From: Siphonodentalium dalli
Lineage: Eukaryota > Mollusca > Scaphopoda > Gadilida > Siphonodentaliidae
DNA: 64,000 nucleotides
Reading direction: 5' to 3'
Assembly (NCBI GenBank): GCA_032622095.1
Contig: CP136064.1
Span: 130,497,605 to 130,561,604, forward strand
The notes below the pieces were generated by a model. That model was given only the letters and a program-made list of their open reading frames with translations. It was not told the origin of the DNA and searched no databases. Positions 37,601-45,518 of the stretch are shown here, one piece after another (within the stretch, counting starts at the first letter, position 1; the number at the start of each line of letters is the position of its first letter). The position numbers were made by a program, and so were the translations under genes.

Positions 37601-39845
37601 TTACGGCGCTGATTATATGAGTGTGGCTGAACGAAAAGACTTCACGAAATGGCACGCTGCTCAAACAAATGCAGTTTTCATCTTCAAGAAAGAATTATCG
37701 GATTATTGTCGTAGTGATGTCAATATTTTGAGACAAGCTTGCATAAAATTCAGAACCCACATCATGAATGCGACTGGAAATATACAACCCGTAATTGACG
37801 AGTTTTCTGGCGATATGAAGTTCAAACTGGTTGGTGCGGTTGATCCATTCCAATACGTTACAATCGCATCGGTATGTATGGGTATATTCAGAACGAAATT
37901 CGTCGACGAGGAATGGAGAGTGCGTCTAAGTACCGAAGGGAAAACGTGGCTTCCTGCTAAATGTAAAGATGGAACTTTGTCTATTTTATACAAAGGTGAA
38001 TGGGTTCAAGAAACAAAACTTGAAGATGAACGCGGCGTCCAAATTCGTGACAAAGAATTTCTCAAATCACAGATAGCTCGAATCCCCAAGACATATAAAG
38101 ATCAATACAGCAAAAGTTCTATTCAATGGCTGGAATGGATGATGTTCAAAGACAAAGTTCACATAACTCACGCATTGAACGGTCGTGAAAAGAAACTCGA
38201 TGATGCAAAGTACAGATTGGATGGCTATTGCGAAGAATTAAACACGGCATTCGAATTTCACGGATGTCAATTCCATGGATGTGAACTTTGTCTGAGTCAC
38301 GATAGAGACGTAGTCAAGAATCCGATAACCAACCAGACACCTAATGAATTATACGGACTCACACAGAAAAAGAAGTTTATAGAAAGTCGAGGCATGAAAT
38401 ATGTGTGCATTTGGGAACACGAGTTCGTCGCTGCTCGAAAGACTAATCCGGAGCTTCGTGACTTCATCGCTAGCTTAGACATTGTTGAACGGCTAGAGCC
38501 TAGAGACAGTTTCTTCGGCGGCAGAACGAATGCAACTAAATTACACTACAAAACTGCCGTTGGTGAGAAAATACATTATTTTGACTTCACGTCGCTGTAT
38601 CCAAGTGTGCTCAAATACTCTCGCTACCCGATTGGACACCCGAAAATCATTTTGGTCGATGACATTACCGAGCTTAAGGATTACTTCGGAATAGCGCAAG
38701 TCAAGATTTTACCACCTAATGGACTCTATCACCCCGTATTACCGTATCGATCCGAAGGTAAACTGAAGTTTCCACTGTGCAGGACTTGTGCTGATAATGA
38801 AAATCAACGACCTTGCACGTGTACGTGCCAACAGAGAGCTATTACCGGTGTTTGGTGTATTCCTGAACTGGAGACAGCTGTCAAAGTGGGATACAAGATT
38901 CTCAAAATATATGAAATATACCATTGGACCGAAACGTCAGACTATAGCCAACAAAATGGATTATTCACGGAATATATAAACACATTCTTAAAGTTCAAGC
39001 AGCAGGCTAGCGGTCTTCCGGATTGGATAAAATCTAACGAAGACATGGATAAATACATCACAGCGTATAAAGACAACGAAGGTATATTACTGGACAGAGA
39101 AAGCATCGAAAAGAATCCAGGACTGAGGCAAATCAGTAAGCTCATGCTCAACTCATTTTGGGGGAAGCTAGGCCAAAACCAGAATTTCAAACAGACCGAG
39201 TATTTCCATGAATCGGAACAAGACAATCTATTCCAGCTCATTTCAAATCCAATGAAACAAATGGAAAATTTTCATGTCATAACTGATGACATTCTTCAAA
39301 TGGAGTGGACCTATCGAAAAGACTGTGTGCCTTGTGGAGCAGCGAATAACATATATTTGGCCACATTCACGACGTGCCACGCTCGATTAATGCTATATGA
39401 AGTTATTCATTCCTTGGACAGAAGAGTATTATATTACGACACGGATAGTTGTGTATTTAGCAGCACTGAGGATCAAATTAATCCCCCACTGGGCGACTAT
39501 TTGGGACAACTGACCAGCGAGCTAGATCCTGATGAATACATCGAAGAATTTGTTTCTGGAGGCCCCAAGAATTACGCTTATCGAACAAATAAAGCTAAAG
39601 AGACGTGTAAAGTTCGGGGGTTCTCTTTGAACTTTGAAAATTCACAGTTCATCAATTTCCAGACGATTAAAGAGCTGTTAGAATCTGGAAGCACAGTGCC
39701 CATCACCACAACCAATCCAAGGAAAATATGCAGATCGAAAGGAAAAAGAAAAATATATAACAGATCTGAGGACAAAGAGTACCGAGTTGTTTATACCAAA
39801 CGCAGACGATTGGATAACATGGATACACTGCCATATGGATATTGA
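34633..39845 (+). CDS. POLB: Protein-primed family B DNA polymerase (Polinton), two exons
   Basis: Replicates the element's DNA. Exon 1 is 34633-36375 (581 codons) and exon 2 is 37026-39845, joined in phase 0 for about 1520 residues. The N-terminal third is unassigned and then rich in paired Cys (about 415-520, probable zinc ribbons). Exonuclease: DFE at D542/E544, HNFKGYDG near 681-688, YCRSDV near 808-813 (D812). A FHGCQFHGC block near 992-1004 is typical of Polinton polymerases. Polymerase: DFTSLYPS (D1101), KLMLNSFWGKLG (near 1286-1297) and YYDTDS (D1386, D1388). All catalytic residues are present, so the gene looks active. The start ATG (aaaaATGgct) is the first after the TATA box. Length fits the family. 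Confidence 0.95.
36376..37025 (+). other. Intron of the polymerase gene (650 bp)
   Basis: The donor GTGAGT follows CAG at 36375 and the acceptor is TTATTACTTTTCAG ending at 37025, both conserved splice signals. Splicing keeps the frame and restores the Cys-rich segment expected between the first and second exonuclease motifs. The intron holds four inverse copies of the AAAGAGCG motif (36441, 36473, 36514, 36890). Confidence 0.85.
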
Positions 39846-40057
39846 ACGAGGTACGTAATATATATAATTTAATCGTCTATATTTGATCAAGGTTGTAATG
39901 AGAGTGTAAACATTCGATCGATGGTAGTTATCGGATTATACTAAGACTTGTTCAAACACGTTCGATGTTAGATAACATCGAGCGTGTATGAACACGTATT
40001 ACTATAAACGTATGGCCGTGATTGGTCAATTTATCCAAGGTGTCCATTTTTTCGATC

Positions 40058-40065
40058 TATAAAAT
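40058..40065 (+). promoter_or_regulatory. TATA box of the PC4/TBP transcription unit
   Basis: TATAAAAT stands 212 bp downstream of the polymerase stop. A start near 40088 would give a short first exon ending at the splice donor at 40135. Confidence 0.55.
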
Positions 40066-40240
40066 GCTACCCGATCCAGTTCACAATTACAAATTCGGTA
40101 GTCCTATACTGTGCGTGTGAAATATTCTATACAGGTTAGTTATGAATTAGTTTTTTTTTTTTCTATCATTACATTTTTACCTCCTGTACAATCTCATTTT
40201 GGTTTATACTTAAACCAAAAACAACTATGTTTTTTTTTAT

Positions 40241-40801
40241 TTATTTTCTCAACGAAGAGTCACCATAATTCCAGATTATTCCGAATGACCAGATTAATTC
40301 ATTCTCTAATTCTGAAATATATTTCGATTTACTTGTAGAAATGTAATCCAAAATCACGCCGCTGTTAAGTATTTGTTCAATCGTGAACAGTGTACACGGT
40401 TCACGGAGAATGATATATCCGTGAATTATTGTCACTTCTTCAAAACTTCTCTGATTGAAAACCCAGTCTCGGTATTCTGCAAATCTCACAAAGTTATCTC
40501 CAACAAGTTCACGAATGTCATGTATTTTGTTTTTAGGAACGCCTCTAAATACCCAGCGATTTGAAAACATTTGATTCAATATATCTTGTAAGAAATCAGT
40601 TTCAAATTCAGACCTAGCAATCAAAGATTTCAATCGTTGTACAGGAAAATATCCTTCATCTATATTCTTCAGTATTATTTTAATTTCTCTTATAAACCAA
40701 TTGTGTAGTAGTTGTTTTTTTATTTCTGGATTTATAGTTGACATTTCAATTAGCTGATTGTATATTTTCTCCAGTATTTCTGCGGGTAGTATTCTCTCCA
40801 T
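40241..40801 (-). CDS. Antisense ORF with F-box-like N-terminus (186 aa)
   Basis: The start is taken at 40801, where MERILPAEILEKIYNQLIEM begins. This resembles the first helix of an F-box (LPxEIlxxIfxxL), the domain by which substrate adaptors join SCF ubiquitin ligases. The rest (about residues 40-186) is helical-looking with YFPVQRLKSLIARSEFETDF and NRWVFRGVPKNKIHDIRELV and is not recognised. The ORF can be extended to 41005 only by translating a GC-rich tandem repeat, which I reject. It lies opposite to its neighbours, inside the predicted 5' intron of the PC4/TBP unit, and is the only minus-strand gene in the left arm. F-box assignment is tentative; coding status is likely from its length and non-repetitive sequence. 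Confidence 0.5.
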   Translation of the reverse strand: MERILPAEILEKIYNQLIEMSTINPEIKKQLLHNWFIREIKIILKNIDEGYFPVQRLKSLIARSEFETDFLQDILNQMFSNRWVFRGVPKNKIHDIRELVGDNFVRFAEYRDWVFNQRSFEEVTIIHGYIILREPCTLFTIEQILNSGVILDYISTSKSKYISELENELIWSFGIIWNYGDSSLRK

Positions 40802-40808
40802 AATGAAC

Positions 40809-40823
40809 TGACTCAATGACTCA
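40809..40823. promoter_or_regulatory. Pair of AP-1-type sites (TGACTCA x2)
   Basis: TGACTCA occurs at 40809-40815 and 40817-40823, one base apart, 8-22 bp upstream of the antisense ORF start. AP-1/bZIP sites are near-palindromic and work in both directions. Binding is not shown by the sequence. Confidence 0.35.
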
Positions 40824-40845
40824 ATTTTCTTATTCTTATTGAGTA

Positions 40846-41001
40846 TGCGGGCGGGGCGGGCCTCCCCTCCCCCAGGGGCGGGCGGGGCTCCCCCTCCCCA
40901 GGGCGGGCGGGCCTCCCCTCCCCAGGGCGGGCGGGCCTCCCCCTCCCCAGGGCGGGCGGGCCTCCCCTCCCCAAGGCGGGCGGGCGGGCGGGCCTCCCCC
41001 C
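40846..41001. repeat. GC-rich minisatellite, ~30-bp unit, 5 copies, with GC boxes
   Basis: The core is GGGCGGGCGGGCCTCCCC followed by TCCCCA, repeated about five times with small length changes. Each unit has a GGGCGGG word (GC-box-like) and strand-asymmetric G/C runs able to form quadruplex or triplex structures. Strikingly GC-rich inside an AT-rich element. Confidence 0.85.
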
Positions 41002-41116
41002 ACACCCAACATCCACCAAACGCATGAGCGGACTCCTTTCGGACTTTTGTATTCTCGATGTGTAACTGATAAGTAATGTTTTGTTTTCTTATTTTCCAGG
41101 TTCAAAATAAAAAACA

Positions 41117-41728
41117 ATGACTGATCAACCCGATGTTGAAGGAAACCAACGGACTGAAACCAACGAGAGGGCGTTCCATCCACAATGCTTAGCCCCGTTA
41201 GGAAATGACATTTTCCTATTTGACGGCCGATTCCAGGGAAATCTGTATATACACATACGAGAGTGCGGTGAAAGTTCTGCGGGCCAAAAATTTTCGACAA
41301 AATCTGGAATAACATTAAATCTAAGGAGATTCAAAGAGTTGAAATCTTACTTAGCAGATATACATCAAGAAGTGGTCAGTTATCGTACCGGTGAAGACGA
41401 TGTATTCATGAGACGTCATATCGGAGGGAATTTCTTCATTACGATAAAGAGCGGCATCCCGCGTGTTGACATTCGCAGGTATTGGCTGCCTGAACATTCA
41501 GATGATTTGTGTGCAACCAAATACGGAATATCTCTGACATTCGACCAATTTGAAGAACTAGTTGGAGCTATATTCGTCCTGTGTGCTAATATTCCTGAAA
41601 TTGATCAGACTGTGCAGTGCTATTTGACCGACGATCACCAAAACCAGGAAGGATCTTTAAGATGTATGGAATGCTGCCCCAACGGCGATAGAACGTGTTT
41701 GATTAACCGGATGCAGACATTGATCTAA
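41117..41728 (+). CDS. Tandem PC4-like (transcription coactivator p15) protein, 203 aa
   Basis: Two similar modules follow one another. Module 1 (about residues 30-82) has GRFQGNLYIHIRE and a GITLNLRRFKELKSYL end. Module 2 (about 95-155) has HIGGNFFITIKSGIPRVDIR, RYW and a GISLTFDQFEELV end. The pattern (strands ending in a (V/I)xIR motif, then a GIxLxxxQ(W/F)xxL helix) is that of the PC4/Sub1 fold, which binds single-stranded DNA and helps transcription initiation by RNA polymerase II. PC4 works as a dimer, so a tandem copy could form an internal pseudo-dimer. The C-terminus has a Cys cluster (CMECC). The TBP-like ORF follows after 11 bp. Family call by motif only. Confidence 0.6.
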   Translation: MTDQPDVEGNQRTETNERAFHPQCLAPLGNDIFLFDGRFQGNLYIHIRECGESSAGQKFSTKSGITLNLRRFKELKSYLADIHQEVVSYRTGEDDVFMRRHIGGNFFITIKSGIPRVDIRRYWLPEHSDDLCATKYGISLTFDQFEELVGAIFVLCANIPEIDQTVQCYLTDDHQNQEGSLRCMECCPNGDRTCLINRMQTLI

Positions 41729-41739
41729 ACATTACTCCT

Positions 41740-42264
41740 ATGATGCTACGAATAACTAATGTCGTATGTTCTGCAGATTTGAACTGTTCTATTAATCTAA
41801 GGGATTTGACACTCGGCTGTTCGAACATTGAATACAATTCCAAAAAGTTTAGCGGAGTTGTATGGAAACATTCTAAATTCGGTGGATGTTGCCTCGTGTT
41901 TAACACGGGTAAAATCGTTGTTAACGGGCTTTCTGATAGTGTCAAACAGACACGAGTTCGATTGCGTCGGTACGCTCAACATATTCAAAAATGTGGTTGG
42001 CGAGTGAGATTAAATTCCATAAAAATTTTGACAATGTCTGCATTTTGTCAGTTAAATGGAAAACTTGACTTAAACGTTTTAGTGAAACTTATGGAATGTT
42101 CTTACGAATTAGAGCTGTTCCCTGCGGCAATGTTCAGACGTGAGAAAATACATTTTACATGCTTTCATAATGGAAAAATTGTGATTACGGGCATTAAAAG
42201 TGAAAAGCAGATGTTAAATATTGTATATCCTACCATATGTGAACTTGAATTACTTTCAGAATAA
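41740..42264 (+). CDS. TATA-box-binding-protein-like protein (174 aa)
   Basis: The protein is two TBP half-repeats with no N-terminal extension. Repeat 1 includes ITNVVCSADLNCSINL, EYNSKKFSGVVWK and CCLVFNTGKIVVNGLSD. Repeat 2 includes SYELELFPAAMFRRE and FTCFHNGKIVITGIKSEKQ. These align with EYNPKRF, LIFSSGK, YEPELFPG and LIFVSGK of eukaryotic TBP. The four phenylalanines that kink DNA in TBP appear conserved (F37, F54, F127, F142), as do both Gly-Lys turns. Expected role: recognition of TATA promoters for the element's transcription. It is much more diverged than a host TBP would be. The frame is open from 41707, within the end of the upstream gene. The AATAAA poly(A) signal overlaps its stop codon. 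Confidence 0.85.
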   Translation: MMLRITNVVCSADLNCSINLRDLTLGCSNIEYNSKKFSGVVWKHSKFGGCCLVFNTGKIVVNGLSDSVKQTRVRLRRYAQHIQKCGWRVRLNSIKILTMSAFCQLNGKLDLNVLVKLMECSYELELFPAAMFRREKIHFTCFHNGKIVITGIKSEKQMLNIVYPTICELELLSE

Positions 42265-42596
42265 ATATATATATGTATCGATTATCTATTTTTTTCATTC
42301 GGGGGGATGGCTCACATACCTTTGTTTTTTGGCTTTTGACGAAACAAACAAAAACAATAGATTTTTTTGTTTGTTTTGACAACAGACCTAATACCACCTC
42401 ACCGGACTCTCTCCACAGACCCCCCACCCCCACCCTCTCAACCCAGTCATATACATATATATATATATATATATATATTTTCCCAGTCATACATATGATA
42501 ATATAAGAACGATAAATGATTGTATTTACAATATTTTATTTATATACATAATATAATTTAAAGAGTGTTTCTCTCGTTGTCGCTAATGAAGAGCGT
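42265..42596. other. Convergent intergenic region
   Basis: It separates the left (+) and right (-) gene sets. It contains AATAAA at 42261-42266 for the + unit, a (TA)n tract at 42449-42479, AATAAA on the minus strand at 42535-42540 for the protease end, and AGAGCGTTTAC at 42590-42600. Confidence 0.7.
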
Positions 42597-43043
42597 TTAC
42601 AGAATATATTTCAACATAAAATCCTTAATAATTAAATCATTATACATATAATTATTGGCACTGAAACGTCTCATTATATTTTCTAGACGGTATCCACACA
42701 GTTTATAGAATGCAAAGTATATGCAATAGGGACCGCATATATTAGAACCCTGTAATCTGTAGGCATTGCACTCGTAACGAGGTCCATTCAATAACAACAC
42801 GTGTTTAAATCGTCCGTTGTAACACTCGGGTTTTAATCCCATAGGGTCGAAGAACTCTGATGCGTTATGTTCCTGGAATGTCATCAATATCCAGTGGCGT
42901 CCAGGTTGGCTACTCTCGTCTGTGTTAACTATATACATCCGGGGATATTGGATATAAAGAGGTAATTTGTCTATGGGACAAACATCTATCTCATTATGGT
43001 TTGTGAAACTATTTATCGCCCTCATGAGTCCGCGTGTATTCAT
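42597..43043 (-). CDS. PRO: Adenain-like cysteine protease (148 aa)
   Basis: Maturation protease of the capsid. The catalytic set is visible: His50 in GRHWILMTF, Asp66 in FFDPMG, Gln98 in YRLQGSN and Cys103 in NICGPYC, in the order His, acid, Gln, Cys of adenovirus-type (C5) proteases. The length is somewhat shorter than adenain (about 200 residues) but usual for Polintons. The start codon overlaps the last base of the major capsid gene stop (43043). Last gene of the minus-strand block, so probably a late product. Confidence 0.9.
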   Translation of the reverse strand: MNTRGLMRAINSFTNHNEIDVCPIDKLPLYIQYPRMYIVNTDESSQPGRHWILMTFQEHNASEFFDPMGLKPECYNGRFKHVLLLNGPRYECNAYRLQGSNICGPYCIYFAFYKLCGYRLENIMRRFSANNYMYNDLIIKDFMLKYIL

Positions 43044-44305
43044 TATTCAATGCAAACTTTACGACTCTCGTCAACTTTGAGAAAGGCAGGAAATTTTGCG
43101 TAAACGATTACAGTACAATTGTCTTTCAAAGCCGATGAGAATTTAATCTCGAGGCGTGTGTGACCTTTGTGCGGTATGACCCTGTCGTGATTAATTCCTT
43201 GTGGGTTTATCCGATATATGCAATAACCTTTCGCATAATCCTCATAAGTAATATGAACGGCTTTTCGTTTCGCATCTTTTATTATCGTATTGTAAGCTTC
43301 TACATATTCCTTACTGGTAAAGTTCGGTTGGAGTGCTTGGGCGGGCATAGACTGCCCGTTGACGTAAAATCCGACGAAGTTGCATCCAAAAGTCGCAAAG
43401 TTGAACGGGTTCTTATCGCGTGAACCGCTTTCAGCCTTTGATGATACTAAGCCAATAATACAGCTACTGGGTACGTTTCCTTGAAATAGATTATCTTCTC
43501 CCAAACTGAATGCACCTTTTGACACTGTATACGTCTTTATGATAGATTTTGAAAAAGGATAACACGCGTTCTTTTTCTTGAGTGACTCAGTATGACTGAG
43601 TAATACACCGGGGTTAACTTTCACAGTGGCTAGTCTCAAATTAGCTTCCTGTATTTTCAACTTGTATGTCTCAGTGGTTCCCGCATACATCAGTCTAAAA
43701 ACATCTCTCGTCTGCCAGAATTTTAACGTGAGTGGGAGACCATTTAGTAGTAATTTGTCCTGTTGGAAGAAGTCAAGCTGAATTGATCCCATAATATCCA
43801 TTATTTGACTAGTACGGGTTGTTTTGGACCTGTAATACAGGCCAGAGTTCCCGCTTTTCGAATCTGCCAGGTCCATACCACCTGCCGTGTCCTTTTCGAA
43901 CGCTTGTCCATGTAGCTGTTCCTTACGTTCAGTTTCTAAGAGTACATCGAAATATGCTTTGTATGGATAATTCGGCCCGACTTGACTCACGGGAACTTGC
44001 TGTATATTCAAATCGACCTGCGAAAATATTGAATGTAGGGGTGCATTTATCAGACCCACATCGTCATTAACGGTTAGAGCCGAACCATCTTGCTTGGTTA
44101 TTTTGAGTTTGAGGAGTAGCAATGTCCGTTTGAGGTCCATGTAGGTTGTGGCCATGGTGGGAATATTGAACTCTAAAGCTGCAGTGTCTGTCAGCTGATT
44201 CACGGGTCTGTAGTTTATCCATTCTGTCGCTTGTATTCCGCTGTCAACCGCGGGCGATTCAAATAATGCCAATTTAGAGGTATGGTACTCTCTGTATTCA
44301 TTCAT
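43043..44305 (-). CDS. MCP: Major capsid protein candidate (420 aa)
   Basis: The N-terminus has SGIQATEWINYRPVNQLTD and LEFNIPTMATTYMDLKRTLL, which I recognise as the opening of a protein widespread in invertebrate Polintons and adinto-like viruses (the F54H12.2-like group), interpreted as the jelly-roll capsid protein. Further on, LNGLPLTLKFWQTRDVFRLM and YKLKIQEANLRLATVKVNPG fit beta-rich capsid sequence. No membrane segment. It lies between the small protein (4-bp overlap at 44302-44305) and the protease, the usual order of the capsid block. The family is solid; the exact role (double jelly-roll hexon versus another capsid component) would need structure prediction. Confidence 0.75.
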   Translation of the reverse strand: MNEYREYHTSKLALFESPAVDSGIQATEWINYRPVNQLTDTAALEFNIPTMATTYMDLKRTLLLLKLKITKQDGSALTVNDDVGLINAPLHSIFSQVDLNIQQVPVSQVGPNYPYKAYFDVLLETERKEQLHGQAFEKDTAGGMDLADSKSGNSGLYYRSKTTRTSQIMDIMGSIQLDFFQQDKLLLNGLPLTLKFWQTRDVFRLMYAGTTETYKLKIQEANLRLATVKVNPGVLLSHTESLKKKNACYPFSKSIIKTYTVSKGAFSLGEDNLFQGNVPSSCIIGLVSSKAESGSRDKNPFNFATFGCNFVGFYVNGQSMPAQALQPNFTSKEYVEAYNTIIKDAKRKAVHITYEDYAKGYCIYRINPQGINHDRVIPHKGHTRLEIKFSSALKDNCTVIVYAKFPAFLKVDESRKVCIE

Positions 44306-44631
44306 GGTTTATCGAACCAGGTGGTTTTCACTTTCTTAGGGTTATGAGCCAAATCGTTAGGTAACACCCTCTTATTGTTTTTTTTTGACGCCTTACGTGC
44401 TTGTGTCAACTTATTTTCTGCAACTTCGGCTTTGGCCATTTCAATCGCTTGCGCTATGGGTGTCACTACGTTAATATGCGGTTTTAGAACGTCTTCTTCT
44501 TCACTATCGCTATTTTGAGTTTTGTCAATAAAGTAGCGACCCTCATTATCTGGCGTTAACTTCCCATTAATCATGTCCCTGAAATGTTTTCTCCACTTTT
44601 CAATATCGGTTGGAATATACGTGATCGACAT
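44302..44631 (-). CDS. Small conserved Polinton protein (109 aa), function unknown
   Basis: The N-terminus YIPTDIEKWRKHFRDMINGK resembles a short motif found in small Polinton proteins encoded next to the capsid genes. The middle is acidic (NSDSEEEDVLK) and the C-terminus is basic (KASKKNNKR, NPKKVKTTWF). It overlaps the minor capsid gene by 32 bp and the major capsid gene by 4 bp. A scaffolding or packaging role is a guess. Confidence 0.6.
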   Translation of the reverse strand: MSITYIPTDIEKWRKHFRDMINGKLTPDNEGRYFIDKTQNSDSEEEDVLKPHINVVTPIAQAIEMAKAEVAENKLTQARKASKKNNKRVLPNDLAHNPKKVKTTWFDKP

Positions 44632-45037
44632 GTTTCTTCAGATGTAGTGTACAGGTCACTCTGTTTTCTGCATTTATTTTAGAAAGTTTATCGCCTCTTA
44701 TAAAAATCCTGAGACGCTGAAGTTTATCCTGTCTTACGTTTATGTAGAATGAGTCCTCAAAACTCCGCCAATGACCCGTATCACGTGTGTCTCTCTTTAT
44801 AACCCGGAGGATGGGGGATGATGTGTCGCAGGCTATTGATTCTCCACATATGTCCGAACAAATATATAATAAATCCGTGTCTATATGGTCAGTTATGTTT
44901 ATGTCTTTCAAACAACATAACCACGCCCCTTCCAATATTAATACACCAGGTAACTCTATTGTGAAGTCGAGAGGACGATTATCTGGATATTTATCTATGG
45001 AATCGTCGCTAGTCAGGTACAGATAATAATTATCCAT
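44600..45037 (-). CDS. Minor capsid (penton-like) protein (145 aa)
   Basis: It begins NYYLYLTSDDSIDKYPDN and RPLDFTIELPGVLILEGAW, then ends with SFYINVRQDKLQRLRIFIRG. This is the characteristic layout of the Polinton minor capsid protein with a single jelly-roll fold, where a YLxSDxSxxxxPxNxxxxFxxxLP start is conserved. It would occupy capsid vertices. Adjacent to the major capsid block, as usual. ORF intact. Confidence 0.8.
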   Translation of the reverse strand: MDNYYLYLTSDDSIDKYPDNRPLDFTIELPGVLILEGAWLCCLKDINITDHIDTDLLYICSDICGESIACDTSSPILRVIKRDTRDTGHWRSFEDSFYINVRQDKLQRLRIFIRGDKLSKINAENRVTCTLHLKKHVDHVYSNRY

Positions 45038-45041
45038 ATGA

Positions 45042-45482
45042 CTAGTTTCTATTTTGTTTCAAATGAGAATCAATGTTCATCTCTTCTCTTATAGTTTTAT
45101 CAACATCACTGAATATATACTTGAAGGCAGACCACTGGTTATACGGAATACTTATAATCGCGGGAGTGTTATTCACAACTCGCCTAATGCGTGTATAAAT
45201 GCGCCCTTGATTATTACATAATGTAACAGTAATGTTTGATCGTATTGTCCACTTTTTCACGAACCCACAGGGGTGTTGTTCGTAATCATGGGGGCGTGAC
45301 TCATTCGTATGACGTAATTCATAGTCCCCCGTCTGACGTGGTATCTTCTTTGGAACTATTATAACCGGTAGTGACAGAGTTATTACCATAATAGTAATTC
45401 CTATCCATTTAAGGAGATTCATATGTAGACGACCGCGTTCTGTTTGAAACATATTCGTCAAGGTATCTGTTCTATTATTCAT
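45042..45482 (-). CDS. Membrane-anchored protein (146 aa) with PC4-like segment
   Basis: One hydrophobic segment (about residues 24-45, LLKWIGITIMVITLSLPVII) follows a short N-terminus. After it, about residues 78-132, SNITVTLCNNQGRIYTRIRR and a IISIPYNQWSAFKYIF end resemble the strand-IRR-GIxLxxxQWxxLK pattern of PC4-like modules, only weakly. If real, this would be a third such module in the element, here on a membrane protein. It could also be an unrelated virion membrane protein. It sits between the minor capsid gene (4-bp gap) and the integrase gene (36-bp gap). Confidence 0.5.
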   Translation of the reverse strand: MNNRTDTLTNMFQTERGRLHMNLLKWIGITIMVITLSLPVIIVPKKIPRQTGDYELRHTNESRPHDYEQHPCGFVKKWTIRSNITVTLCNNQGRIYTRIRRVVNNTPAIISIPYNQWSAFKYIFSDVDKTIREEMNIDSHLKQNRN

Positions 45483-45518
45483 GATTGTAATGGTTTCCCC
45501 TCGGATAGCTTGCTCTTA

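Larger units (their letters stand above)
40135..41099 (+). other. Predicted 5'-UTR intron of the PC4-like gene
   Basis: The donor is CAG|GTTAGT at 40135 and the acceptor is TTCTTATTTTCCAG ending at 41099, with a pyrimidine-rich tract. The next ATG is at 41117, in a short second exon leader. The intron contains a GC-rich minisatellite and an antisense ORF. The prediction rests on splice signals only. Confidence 0.55.

Noticed and set aside
40802-41005. N-terminal extension of the antisense ORF (Gly/Pro/Arg-rich)
   Set aside because: It is only the translation of a GC-rich tandem repeat; all frames on both strands stay open there. The Met at 40801 begins the non-repetitive sequence.
41740-42264. 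The host TBP gene itself
   Set aside because: It lies inside the Polinton, lacks introns and the N-terminal domain, and is far more diverged than a metazoan TBP core should be.
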